Assembly: GCF_000208865.1 (NCBI RefSeq)
Contig: NC_018398.1
Coordinates: forward strand, 3,286,001 to 3,350,000
Direction: 5' to 3'
From: Neospora caninum Liverpool
Lineage: Eukaryota; Apicomplexa; Conoidasida; Eucoccidiorida; Sarcocystidae
Length of the DNA stretch: 64,000 nucleotides
Numbering within the stretch: position 1 is the stretch's first letter; every line of letters starts with the position of its first letter. This document shows, one piece after another, positions 1 to 12,700 of this stretch. The notes beneath the pieces were generated by a model, which saw nothing but the letters and a program-made list of their open reading frames with translations, searched no databases and was not told the origin of the DNA. Made by a program: the position numbers and the translations under genes.

Positions 1-9
1 AGCAGCTAT

Positions 10-2073
10 ATGAGGAAACTTCCGCAAGACTGCGGCCAGTCTCCCCTGGTATGTCATCATAAAGCGCGACCACCGTTCGCCACTTCGGTGCCCGGTATGC
101 TCACCGAACATACTCTGGCTCTCGCCTCCCCTACAGCTGAGCGCTGTTGGGAGAACGTTAGAAAAAGCTCTCAAGAAACAAGGGTTCCCAGCGACAGTGA
201 AGTAACGTTGTCGCGAATGTCGACTGGGCAGGACGATAAAATGAGGCAGCAGTTTGAGACAAATTCCGGTGGAGACTATAGTTGCAGAGAGATAATCGAG
301 ACGGCTACCGTAGCATCTAAAGCAGCGCAGCAGTTCGTGGAGCCCGAGACTGATATTTCCAGTCACGAAAACCCTTCCGCTTCAGAAGAGGCTGCGCATA
401 CTCTCCAAAAAGTGTACACCACAGTGGACAAACAAGGAACTGGCTGCCAAGGTGATACGGGCATCATACGTTGTGGGATTCTAGCGAGTTCCAGTTGCTC
501 TTCCTGCTGGACAGAGCTTGCTCAAGAGCATAGTGACCCAACACAAAAAACACATGCATCGACATTACCTGGCTCTTCACCAGTGTCTACAAATTCCGGA
601 AATGAAAGGGGAAGCGGGGGTGGTGCCTCCAGTGAGCTCCAGGCAAGCAAGGGGAAAAGACCGTCGATCAGAAACAGTCTTGCTTCATCACTGATGAAGA
701 TACGGAGCTGGATAGCGCGGAAAAGCCGCGGCGAGAAGCGTGTGACAAACCCACAGCCGGACGGAAGAAATGGACACTCAAAGTTCTTTCTTGAGAAGCC
801 TGGGAATGTGATTTGCGACAGCCAGGCGTCTACTACAAATAACGCGGAAACAAATGTTCAAGTGACTTCACGCGCGGGAATGGGTTCCTACGCTTTAATT
901 ATTCCCATCAGGATTCGAGTGTCGCCCAAATGTGCTGATCTAAAGGAGGATCTCTGGGAACTGGCTAGCAGGTCGGCGAAAGATGTCCATGCTATTGTGA
1001 ACGCCCAGCGTCCGTTCCGAGCCTCCTACGCGCTCGTGCCGTGGCATTCCATCACCGTATACGTCGGTAGCATTATAGACAGGATGCCTCTCCTCAGGAA
1101 ACTGGGTGGAATGAAGCCTAATTACCGTCCATCAGCCTTCCTCATCAGTAATGGAGGTAAATGGGATGTGACTTCCGTCGAAACGTTCATGCACCAACTT
1201 CTTCTGGAAGTAGCGCATATGGCAAAACTACACAGATCAATAACAGTTTATCGATTACTACACCATCATCAACTAATGGAAGAGCGCGCTCGACTAATGG
1301 ACAGAAAAAAGCAGGGGTTGAAAGTCGAGATGGGGGATTTAATGGTTCGTAACCCTACTTCTTCAGTAACGGGCATCTCAGGCAGTCCAAATCGACCCTC
1401 GCATCAACGATCACTCGACAGAAACTCCAGCAGTCCGAGAGGGACTCGGCTATCTTCGTATGCGGAAGAGAACATGCAGCGAGCAGTGAGCACGTCGGCT
1501 CACATAAAACGGTCGATTCGAATCGAGGAGGTAAACGGTGCGAATACCCCTTATTCTCGACTCCTACACCTGAAGACACTTCCGCGAACACCCACTTCAG
1601 GCCGCTATTGCGCCCCCACTAAGAAAACATCGACCAGCACGGTTATGGCAAAAACAGTCCCCAAGTTTCAGCCCTTCTCTCTTAAAATAGAATCAAGCTG
1701 GTCTGTTGTCGCTCAGCATAACGTAGGTCTCAACTACTTCGCCCACAACGTCGTGACGGTAGACGGGTGCCTAAACTGGACTCTGCAATACCATACAAAT
1801 ATGGTCAGCCACGAACTAGCGATGTGCTATGCGAACCGAATTATTGATATTCTTGAAAGAGTATGCAGGGGCGAAGATCTCAAAGATAACCAACAAGTTG
1901 ACGCGAAGGGGCCTCACCAGTACACGCCGAATTTGACTACAATGGTGCTCCCCGTGCCACGCACCTTCGGCCATGAAGCTGAACATCCGACAGCGATTCG
2001 CAGCTGCCAGGAGGGGGCCGGAGGGACAATGAGGCAGCGGCTCACAGGTGCCAGTAAGGATTCGAACATGTAA
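10..2073 (+). CDS. Long ORF, possible 3' exon of a WS/DGAT-like acyltransferase
   Basis: An open frame of 687 codons ends at TAA 2071-2073. It is also open to the left edge, so the gene may start outside the window. The first ~290 residues are Ser/Thr-rich and look disordered. Two ordered stretches follow: one around residues 292-420 (starting SYALIIPIRIR) and one around 560-625 (NVGLNYFAHNVVTVDG, then CLNWTLQYH). The second resembles the C-terminal strand-helix element of the CoA-dependent acyltransferase/condensation superfamily, as in wax-ester synthase/DGAT enzymes, where a conserved G-x-L-x-W stretch precedes the last helix. The HHxxxD catalytic motif of that family is not in this exon and would have to lie upstream. 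The HHH near residue 425 lacks that context. Coding status is fairly likely from length; the family call is an inference from weak motif resemblance. Confidence 0.42.
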   Translation: MRKLPQDCGQSPLVCHHKARPPFATSVPGMLTEHTLALASPTAERCWENVRKSSQETRVPSDSEVTLSRMSTGQDDKMRQQFETNSGGDYSCREIIETATVASKAAQQFVEPETDISSHENPSASEEAAHTLQKVYTTVDKQGTGCQGDTGIIRCGILASSSCSSCWTELAQEHSDPTQKTHASTLPGSSPVSTNSGNERGSGGGASSELQASKGKRPSIRNSLASSLMKIRSWIARKSRGEKRVTNPQPDGRNGHSKFFLEKPGNVICDSQASTTNNAETNVQVTSRAGMGSYALIIPIRIRVSPKCADLKEDLWELASRSAKDVHAIVNAQRPFRASYALVPWHSITVYVGSIIDRMPLLRKLGGMKPNYRPSAFLISNGGKWDVTSVETFMHQLLLEVAHMAKLHRSITVYRLLHHHQLMEERARLMDRKKQGLKVEMGDLMVRNPTSSVTGISGSPNRPSHQRSLDRNSSSPRGTRLSSYAEENMQRAVSTSAHIKRSIRIEEVNGANTPYSRLLHLKTLPRTPTSGRYCAPTKKTSTSTVMAKTVPKFQPFSLKIESSWSVVAQHNVGLNYFAHNVVTVDGCLNWTLQYHTNMVSHELAMCYANRIIDILERVCRGEDLKDNQQVDAKGPHQYTPNLTTMVLPVPRTFGHEAEHPTAIRSCQEGAGGTMRQRLTGASKDSNM

Positions 2074-5000
2074 GACACCGAATGGCCACAGAAGCTATAC
2101 AGATTACTATCAGTTTTGCCGACCTGTAGCTGAAATGGGAGGAACTCTTTCCAAAACGTTCGATGACGTAACGTTGCCCACGAGGGATACGAGAGACTAG
2201 ACGCTCCTATATCAAGAATGTGTAGATCTGCTCCCGTTCTAGGAAGGTCTACTCGATCGATAAGGAAGCTACGGGGAAACGTATTGGAACGAGCCTGCGC
2301 GGTGTGATTGTAAGTTTTGTGGACGACAAATTCCGCCGAGCTTTTGACTGTTTGCATTTCATGAGGACTTTCAGTGGAAGTATCTGCTCTGTCTCTTTCC
2401 ACAGTCTGCGTTGTTTTTGCGCTACTGAACAAGTGTTTCTAAGCTGCCCAACAAAGTTTTTGCTGAGCACCGACCTCTATGAAATAGAGAATTGATCGAT
2501 GGAAAAACGTGTTTGTGGCATAGTCTACGGTTTACCGGCGGCATGCCGGTTCTTCCGCTGGACTCGCACATGCTGCTCTTTCCCTTGTTGTTTTTCTTTT
2601 CCGAATGCTTGGCCGTTGCACAAAACCGCTACGTGATGCTGCTCGAAGAGGGCCGCGTGCATATCTAAAATATACGCCCCATGTAGCATCCTAGGCGGAC
2701 ACCTCCGAACGCACCTGTAAGGGAACTCTACAGCAGACGCGTGTTAGAAAGGCTAACTCGGATGGTAAAGCACGGTTAACTTAAGGAATACAATAAGTTT
2801 CTTCTGCAAAGCCAATCACACGTCCTCGTCCATATAGACTATGAGGTCCTGTTCACCTGGTTCGACTGGACCACCAAAGTTGATCCTCTTGGTTTTCTTA
2901 GAGAGAGTTTTCTGCAGTCCTCCTAGTCAACTCGCGTGTGGAGAAGCAAGAATAACCGAATGTCAATTTGATCCTCTTGGTTTTCTTAGAGAGAGTTTTC
3001 TGCAGTCCTCCTAGTCAACTCGCGTGTGGAGAAGCAAGAATAACCGAATGTCAATCTTCAAATCAATTCATATCTCATTCCTTCCGATGTCGAGTGTTTC
3101 TCGGCCATCCCACAGACTCCGATTGGGCCACTCGGAAATAATGATGATGCTGTTTCCTCACAGTGGCCAGACAGACGGTTTGTCGGTGGCACCATTCTTC
3201 TGAGTTCTCTCTTGAACTCTTGGCCATTCCACGGAACCCGACTAAAAACCTCATGGTGTATGTTCAGATGCCAAACGAAAGGAGGCGCAAAAAAACCCCA
3301 ACGAACATCCACCGGTTCCCGTCAGAATGATATGTACGCGGACTACGAGGTCAGCTATCTCTCAAGAGAGACGATTTGTCACAAACTGTCAGAACATGAA
3401 CGAAGAAGGGCGAGCTTGTTATAGTCATACTCTTTGTAGGCCTCGAAGTTCTGCTGCGTTTGACGGGCTCTGAGTTCCAGTGTGCTCTGTGCAGTCACAA
3501 TACAACACAGAGGACGCCTTGGTGTGTACAAAGTCGACTAGCTATAAGATCCTTGGAAATGCCGTACAAACGAGACCGTTCATACATTTACTGGCTACTG
3601 CAATGCTCTCTCAGCAGCGAGACCATACCTTCTGGCCCTGTCCACATTCTAGCTGTGACACCCCAGGCCACTCAGCTGCCACAAAAGAACAATTGCTGTC
3701 TCTCTGGAAGATGGCTCCCGTTTAGAAGTGGAATAGGGAAAGCGTCTTACCAGGAGGTGAGCTCTTGCCTGGCTCCTCTTTTCTTTGTTCTTTGCCAAAT
3801 GAAGTAATCGGTACTGTGAGTCTCGCTTTCTCTGCAAGCAACAGAAGCGTTGTAGTCGCTTGTCATATGTGCTGATACTGTTGTCACGATGATGCAGTGG
3901 TCCGCTGTCATGAGCCCTACAGGGGCGCCACGAGGCGACTATAGATAGAGCCTTTTCTGCTACTTACTCTCTCTTCATCTGTCTCGCGTCTTTCACGCGT
4001 GATTTCAGCTTCAAAGCCAGCTCGCCTTGCACGCCACTGTACGCAACAAAACAAGTACCAAAAGATAACTGTATTAGGAGCTCCCTGTTCAAATATGGCG
4101 GTTAGCTCAGGTCCAAGTTTAGTTCTTGCGTCCAACGGCTTTGCAGATTATATTTTCAAAAATAACTGCAAGGATCTGCCTGTGCCTGATTCCGTTAGGC
4201 GGCACGGGTGAAGTTTGGTTCTGCTCAGAGACCAGAGAACTTACTTCTTCGACGTCATTGACGACAGCTTGGCGTTCTGCAGGGAGGACATGGGGAAAAA
4301 GCAGGTTTCTGTGTTGAGGAACCGATGGTGAATCTACATCAAGAATCGCGATACGGCTAGAATGTTGGTCTGCTGACTAACCGTTGCGGAATAACCGTGA
4401 AGACTCTGCAAATTCCAGACAATATGCGTGGGGTGTTGCTGTTCTGATCACTATGGTCAAGTGTTCTTCCGATGCTTGCGCGAAAATACCTGTTTCAAGT
4501 TCCTCGTTCTTCTGCTCGAGTTTTGACGCCTGCTGGCTCACATACACCTGCAACCGTGTGGCCCTTTTTTTCTCGCGTCGCAGTTTCTGTCGAAAAAAAA
4601 CATGCAAATGTTGGCTCTGATTAAAATCGAACCTGTTTTGCAGCTTCTGCTCGCCGCGCTTGACTGTGGGGTGATTTTACCTACATTGTGCTTTGTGCTT
4701 ACTTGGATGCTTGCTTGAAGGTTCGCAATTCGTTGAAGAAGCGTTCCACTTTCATTGCGCTTGAGTGACAGCCCCTTGTAGTTGTTGTCACTGTGCCATC
4801 GGAGCTGTTTATGCAGGCAGAGGGCGACGACTCAGAATGGCCATAGAATGGAGACACAAATTCTTAGCCCCTTCCTACTGTCACCCGTTTCCCTGTTCCC
4901 CTGTACATTCAATGTTAGGCATATCGATAAGCAAGTATACTCATGGGAGGACAATATATATACCTGCCTGAATGAATTAGAGTCATATGGCAACGCCTGT

Positions 5001-8000
5001 TGTTGACTCAAGTGCACCGCATTTGACCTACTATGTCTCTCTCTTGTTGAAGAAGGTCTACCCGTTGCCGAAGATACACGAATTCCACCTGAATTCGTTT
5101 GGCTTTGTCTCCCGTCTTCCTCGATTCCTCCATGCTTTCAGGTACCGACTGAAGCCCTTTCTCGAATGGGTGACCGCTGTCCTCACGTTTGACGGCACCC
5201 TGCCCAGGCAACGAGGAAGATCTACTCCTGCCTGAGCTTCTCATGGGGCTGTGCTGGGCCAGCATGATCGCTATAGAGATACAAATGGAGAAGCTCTTCT
5301 TTGGACGGTAGCGGATCGACGAAGGGAAACTGCGGTCCTCTCTGGTACAGCGCCAACCGGGGACCCTTACTGGAAGGGTCCGCGGGCGGCTTTCCCTTGT
5401 GTTGAAATCCCGATGCCGTGTTACTATTTTCCGACAAAAAAATCACAACCAGAACTGGTTGTACAAACGTGTGGACGTTTTTTTGCATGCAGTCCTTCGT
5501 ACAAGACCTCATGTCCTCAGCTGCCCAGCAAAGTGGTGCAACCAGCCATACACGCTGCGTCAAGATACAAGAAATCCCAGCGACGATTCAATGTGTTCGT
5601 CACCAACACTTTTGTTTCGCCGTGAAAATCCCGGACTTTTCAAGTTCACACAGAAAACAGAAGCAGGAGGACGTGATGCTACGTCCACCGACTGCTTCTA
5701 CATTAGTAGCTCGTGGCGATAGCCGGCGTCGATGCTCCCGGCAACAGACAAGAAACCAGCCAGTGCTTTGCTGGCAGACGTTCACCAAGAAAGACTTCTT
5801 GGAAGGCGTCTGGGGGAAAATGTCAGAAACGGGCACGCCTCGTTCTCTTCAAATTCTCCACAGTTAAAACCGCTGCCGAAAATTTCCACGGAATGTCACG
5901 TGGATGCAAGGTGTAAAATGACTGGCTGGCGCGCGTAAAGCATCGAAACGGGTGTCTTGCCACTCAAACTCATCGGGGTCAGCTTCCTGCAGTCCAAGGA
6001 GCAACGCTGAATGTCCCGTAGAAACCTGGGCGATGCGGCAGCTTTCAGTCAGCCAGCTTTTTTGTAAAGACTCCCCGCAAATGCACCCTTACATACAGCT
6101 CAACTGATTGAGGAGAAGACCGAAGTCGAACTCTACAGTGTCCTGTGGACCTCCGGTTAGCTGTTCCGCGCCTAGGGGCCCGGTTTTCGTCATGCGCTGC
6201 AAATCTTTGGGCTCGTGTTCCAGCATTCTCGACACATCCATTCCACAATAGAAGCAAACGAACAAAAAAGCCCAAAACCGCTCAGCGTGTCAAAAAACTC
6301 TCGCCATATTCCTCTGCAGACCCGGCGATACATCTGAAGCAGTTCCTCTTCCGTCGACAGTGACGAAAACAACGGTAGTCCACGGCCGAGAGGTAATCTT
6401 CCTAGTGCAAAGGGCCTCTCTTCTGTAAATGTCGCTGGGTGTGGTCTGGTGTCGATGGATGGCATACGCTAACACTCCTCGACCCTTTACAGTATCCCGG
6501 AGGCGCTGCTTGTGCCAAGACAAATATCACCACGGCAAAATCAGTCTACCACTTTGGCAGCCAACCGTCTGGAGCCTCCAGTCGTCTTGCTTCTAACATC
6601 TCGAAACGGATGTGAGTGGACTGTCGATGGTTCGTGTGCGCCGCAGAGATGTTAGAACTCCAACAGCTGTCAGCAAACACATAGCAGTAACACCGTGGGT
6701 AGGCTGCATGGTGGACATTACACGCCACAGTATAGGCAAATGTAGGCCCGCACCTAACGATGAGAGAGAAACCTTCTGCCTCCTTCAGAAACTGGACTCT
6801 GTCCCGCCAACTGCATGACACTTCTCCGGAGAGCGGTGAGAATTGGCACAACGGACCATAGCCAGCTCTCTCCTTCCCATCATGGCTTTACACCCATGGA
6901 CACGTTCATAAGTGAGATCACGAAACGCCAAATAAAGGCACTCTGAGGTACAGCAGACGGGCTGCCCCGTAGTGAGGTCCTCAGGTGCCCTGCAGTTGAC
7001 CGCATCGCTCTGTGTTCTACTCCCGGGGTTTCCCCTAATGGTCGGCTCCCGCTCATGACGTTTGTGTGCCCTTTGGTGTGTGTAACGATTTGAAGTAAGG
7101 GGACGAAGAGGATTTTTTTTGCTGCTGCGCCGTCATTCATGTCACTCTTGTCTCGTCAATGCATGCCTCACAAATAACAATACCAGTTTCCACGAATTTG
7201 TTAGCTGCAGGGAGTTCCGGCAAAGGAGAATTCTATTACATCATCGGCGCCATCCGGGCACTTGCATTGTGCGCCCTAGGTGTCCATTTGGTATGCTTTT
7301 AGAGCATATCAAACATCAAGACACCAAACTGTTCCAGCAAAGGCATTGACATTGTGTTGCTTCATTAGGTTTTTTTTCTGTTTCTCTAGTCCACCGCAAC
7401 GCTCTGGTCTAGGCATTGTTGGCAGTGTTAGAGCATAACTTTTGAAGAATCGTTACGGAGGTTGCAGGGGTGCCACAACCCACGAGAAGCAACAGTGTCT
7501 TCGATTCCGCGGTCAGCATTTCTGCAGCAATCGCTGCCAAAGAACGATCTGGGTTACCATTTATCGTTGTAAACAGGAGATATCAGACACAGTTGTTTAT
7601 TGGGTCAAAGGCCGGAGGACGAGATGGCAGCCGCTATTTCATTACCGCTTGGACTCCACAACCGTGTTCCGGTGTCTTCCGTTGAGTAGTCACCCGTTCG
7701 ATCAACAGTTCAATTGCCATTTATATACTAAAGTGTTACTAACAACCAACATACCCCACCAGCAGCAGAGGGATACGGTCCACAAACATGTTTTTTTGAT
7801 AGTTGCGGATCCTTCAGTGGCAATTGTGCGATTTCTCAACCGCCGAACACCAACACGCAACGCACACCGTCACTGGCAGTTTAGTTCCACCGTTACGTCC
7901 ACATCAGCAGTTATAGTGTCGTGCCTGTTTGCTTCACGTTCATGTCAAAAGCTCTGTAAATTGACATTCAGTGACAACTTGATTCGATCTGAAGGCGTTG

Positions 8001-9715
8001 ATTGAGGAGAGAGTTGATAGAGGCAACACAGGCGAGCAGTCTCATGTTCCCCAACTTTCTGCTCAGTGCTTCTCGTTATGATCCTGATGAGAGTGCGAAA
8101 CGCATATATCTGAAGTGCAGGTTGTCCATCGATGTGGCGCACAATTCTATTTCCCGGGCGTTGACCCCTGGCAGAACTAGCGATTTGCGCGAAGACACGA
8201 CTGCAGCCGTGCGCTCGGCGGACCCCACGACCCTCTACTGCGTGACTTGCAGACTCTGACAAGCGTGAAACTTCACAGGATATGTCTGTATTGGTTCCCC
8301 TTAATTGACTGCTCAATGGGAGTGGATAAGCAGCAAAGCAGATTCACCATGTTTTCGCAATGTGAAGCGATCTCGCTTCACCTATAGGCCGCGGTTCGCT
8401 GGTACGGCGGGTTTGCTACAATCAACTCTCGACTTCCGATTTTAAAAAGCCATGCATGCTCGACAGGTTTTTTAGGTGCCTGCTGACCGATTGCCAGCGC
8501 CCGTGTTTTGGAGAGTGTACTATTTGGGAAGTCAAAAAACTGCGCGCTGCATGAGTTCGCTGGATAAATTCTGGTTGGAAAAGAATAACTCTATCAACAG
8601 GCCGGACACAGGCAGCATGTCGTCGGTTTTGGTTGGTGACAGCGAAGGTCTCATTGTGTCTGCCATGCTTTCCATCCACGGGTTCTTTTCTTCAAGGTGC
8701 CGTCTTCCCTGAACCTGAAAAACAAGATCCTTCTTTTGTGGAGCGTTTGCTCACATTTCGGTAGAATGAAGCTTGCCGGTGTTCCACTTGCTGCCTATTC
8801 CCCTTGGAGCATGGTGTGGACCAGCGATATTTGTCGTGCAAGTGTTTCTGACGAGGTTATACTCAAATTGGTGGAAGGTCAACGTTAGTGCTGATCGCTT
8901 TAAAGTCTCCTGACCTGCTCAGCCCTGCGCCTCTTCTGGCTTTGCGATTTTGTTCTGCGACCGGTTTTTTTGTTTGTTGCTCGCGGAAGGCGGGGCAAAA
9001 CTCTCCCGGGGCGTTCAGGAATAAGACCCAAGAGAGTAGTGCCAGTCAGCGAGGGGGTCCGACAGCTGCGCGAACTCGATCTCAGGCGGCATCGATACTC
9101 TTGAATTACCTTGCTCCCTCAATAGGATTCGCGTTCCTCCAAAAATCTTCTTTTTTCCAGCGAATGCCCAGTGCGGGTTTCCAGCACTTGTGTTTCCTAG
9201 CGTCCTTCTCACCCCGGCCGGCTGGCATTTCACCGTTTGTTCGAAGCAACGTTTCTCGCTTGTCGCTTACACTCGACAAAGGTCTCAGACAATCTCCTCT
9301 TTTGCTTCGTTTCAGTAATTGATAGTGCTGCTGGAGGCCCCTCTTCTTTCTGGCTAGGGTCCTGTGGGTCCTGCTCAGAAAGTTTTCTGGTTTCGGCTTT
9401 TCGAAACCGAGCCACTCCAACACCATACGTCTCTCATCGAAATATTAGCCGAGATAGGGGGTAAACTGCTAAGGCGGCCGCCGCGAGACCCCTTGATGAC
9501 TGGATCGTTCTGCCGGGGGAGCATCCTGATGGAATCTCTCGTCGGCTTTCCTTCGTGTTTTCTTTGTTTCTTACTTTTCTAAAGTGCTGTTTTTGCTTCC
9601 ATGGTCGCCCAGACTTCGTGATGAAGCATAAAGGGCGCTTGCTGTTCCGGTGGAGAGACGAAAGTGCTTTCTTTTTTTGCCGGAAGTTCTTGTGGATGGG
9701 CAAGGCGTCAGGGCA
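2074..9715. other. Gene-poor spacer with UTR sequence
   Basis: No frame here shows a recognisable domain or a phased exon chain. Open frames are short and overlap on both strands (the longest, 7442-8005, has no motif). The left end should hold the 3' UTR of the 10-2073 gene and the right end the promoter and 5' UTR of the RING ligase. The only distinct structure is the 88-bp tandem duplication at 2880-3055. Confidence 0.5.
2880..3055. repeat. Perfect 88-bp tandem duplication
   Basis: The unit beginning ttgatcctcttggttttctt occupies 2880-2967 and repeats without a mismatch at 2968-3055. Both copies end in gaataaccgaatgtcaat. Only two copies are present and no frame is conserved across them. 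Complete identity suggests a recent event, or a collapse or duplication in the assembly. Confidence 0.95.
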
Positions 9716-12700
9716 ATGATCTTGCCGTTCCCGAACGGCATCGTAGGGGATGGGCGCACGCCCTCCCCTTCCGGCCAGGGAGGAGGAAACTCGGGACGAG
9801 CCACAGCGGCAGCGGGGGGTGGAGCGCGCAACTGGCCTCTTAGAGGAGCTGGCGACGCTTCCCCGGGTCCTCCAGGGCGAGAAGAGCGTTCATCTGCTGC
9901 CTGCATAGCTTTTTCTCTCAGCCTTCTTTTGATTCTTTTCTTGTTTAACTTGGATTCAATTGTTGATAGCTTCGGTCCGTCGTCTCCTCGCGCTAGCGCT
10001 GGTCAACAACGCGGAAGCGATGGCGCCTCCGGGTCGAACTCGAATTCGTTGTCGATGTATTACCAGGCGAACAAAAGGGAGCAGTCTCCACTCCATGTCG
10101 GCATGGATCGAACTAAGCGGTACAGCTTGCAGTTCAACTCTGAATTCTTCTTTTTCGTTTTTGACCCAACTGATCTGAATGGAACGACGCCGTCTCAACT
10201 CGCCACGGGAGACTTGGGGAACTGGAACTCCCAAGGTCCGGGCAACGATTTGTCAAATGCTTTTCCGTACTCCACTCAGTCGCTTTCTCTGTTGACTTCT
10301 GGTGCGGCGACACTGTATCTTTATACTACACGAACCATCTTCCAATCCGTGCGTATGGCTTTGCTGCGGATACATTTAAATGTTGGCTCGGCGTTTTCGT
10401 CGTCGACACCCCTCGCCTTTCCGTTCGGTTTCTTCGATGCCTTCTCCGGTCTCTTCGTGGACCGCGATTTGTACCTTACTGGAGTCGATTTTCGAGACAT
10501 TCCGAAGGCAAATTTCCAAGGTTCGTCTCTTGCCTCGAAGCTTCCAGTGGTCAGAGGCCTTCCTGTCCCCCCGGGCTCGGTGGATGCGACCTGGTGTACG
10601 TACACTGCATCGCTGAAGCTGAACTTTGAACCAGGTCTTGGAAAATCCGCCCGAGAGACGGATGAGAGTTCGGTAGCGGAACTGTCTCAACGGGCCGCGC
10701 AAAATAGCGATGCAGCTGCGAGTGTTGCAGCGGGTGTACCGGGCCCCCCTCGGCGACTTGATGCTCCAGGAAATTCTGCGGTGGAAAGTCCAGCTTCCGG
10801 AGCCCCGCGGTCTCGTCCTCTCGCGCAATCTTCTGTGTCACAGCAGGAAAGCACGACTAGCCCCGGCACACTGCCACCGCGAAGAGCGACGGCCTCGCGT
10901 TCCTCTAGTGGGCGGCGCATGCCGGCTCAATCTTCCTCGGAGTCTCTGTTGACCGCTAAGGAAACGCCCACAGCAGGTTCACCGGAAGCTGAAAGCATGA
11001 ACCGCGAAGACGATGCAGGTGGCGAACGTCCTCGGGATGGAGGCGAGCCCCAAGGGGATCTTGTTGGCGAGCTTGTCTCATCTGACTGTGGATTCTACAT
11101 CTATTTTCGAGCATGGGAAATAGACTACATTGCTTTGGCGAGCCATATCACATCTGTAACGCTCGTGTTCAACGTCAAAACCCTGGTAGAAATGCGGTTT
11201 TTCTGGAAGCAGATGCAGCACACAGAGGGCATTGGGGGTCTCGGAAGTACCTCATCCCTCGCGCTTCTGCAGCGGGTTTCTATCATTGGGCAAGCGTGGC
11301 AAGCAGCGCTTGACATTTTTGAGGTCGTGGCCATGTTCCGTGTTGCTATGCAACTTCAAATAATGATGGCTTACTTCTCCATCCTCATCATGTTTAAGGT
11401 GAGAGTTCCAGGGACCAGACGAACACAGGCAAACCGGGACTGTCTTTTGTAACAGAGTTTTACGAGTTGCACTGTAACGTGTTATGATTGTTTTGCACTT
11501 AATACTCTTGTAGATGATGTATTGAGGAATACTGAATTACAAACTTCAACTTCGTGTCCTTTATATAGCGGGCGACGCTTCTCTGCTGCAAAGCGTGGTA
11601 TGGGTGCTCTTGTTCGTGCGGGTCGCCTAGTGCTGCAAATTAAACGCGGCAATGCGCAGCCCTTACAGAACACAGACGTAGATATGCGCATGCCTATTTT
11701 ACGGTTTGTTCAATCATATTCAAAAAGACACATATCTGAGAACCCTTCGTCAATGCCTCCCTCATTCTCCCACCGGCGTTGAAGTTCTGGTCACTCGTGA
11801 CCGAAACTGTTTCCGGCGGCATTCTTGAGATAGACGAGGTGCCGGCCTGGGCAATTTCGTGGCTTTGTGGAGCGCCGACTAATTCCTTCACCAATTCCTC
11901 TCCCTCTCGCCAGAGTCTCCGGACGTGTCAAGGCTGGCCGACGTGAGATTGCCTGTAACGCACCTTTAGTTTTTGTCCCTTCTTTTTCGTTTGTGAAAAT
12001 GTCGAAACTGGCGGTTCCAGTAAAGCACTGCTGCCGATGCGGCTTCCGTTTCCTCCAGGCAATTCTCTTCGGGGCATTGGAGGTGCGCTACCTTTTCATG
12101 GTGTGGAACGCCCGCCAGCAGAGTAATCCTCAAGAGTTAGACGCCACGGGGTAAGGCAGAAAGGAGAGAAAAAGACAAGGTGTTTTGGTGCAACGCAGCG
12201 TGAAGGCAGACTCTCTGTGGAACTGAGGCTGTCTTCCCCTACCGTTATCTGCCTGGTAGGTGTAAGCGCCTCGAAGCATAAAAGGTGGTGAATCAGACAC
12301 TTGCCACAGAGCCGACAAGCCGTGAACGACGGTGTCGTTGGGAATACGCGAAGCTCCCTTGAACGCTTCTTCAATGATTTTGCCCGGATCCAGTTTCACG
12401 ACCAGTGCAGTTCACTCCAATGTGGAGAGGGGTGGTTCCGGGATGTTCGTGCCAGGAGAATGCAAATAGGTTTGCGTGGCACTCTCCCCGTCCCATGTTT
12501 CATGATGGCTGCCGCTGCAGAGACGTGGGGAATTCATGCTTTTTCTTTTTTGCTTTCTTTGTGATGGGTGAAGGCGCGCCCTGACGCACTTTTATAGAAA
12601 TTTCTACGGCTCCCTGGCCTTCCTCGTTCTCTTTCTCTACTACGTCTTCCCAGTCTTTCCGCCGATCTGTCTTGTCCTCTACTTCATGTGGCTGCCCCAA

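Noticed and set aside
2057..2066. ggattcgaac, reverse complement of a tRNA T-loop
   Set aside because: It is inside the open frame that ends at 2073 and has no cloverleaf partners.
7442..8005. 187-codon plus-strand frame in the left spacer
   Set aside because: It has no motif, shows no phased splice neighbours and overlaps another open frame; chance is enough to explain it.
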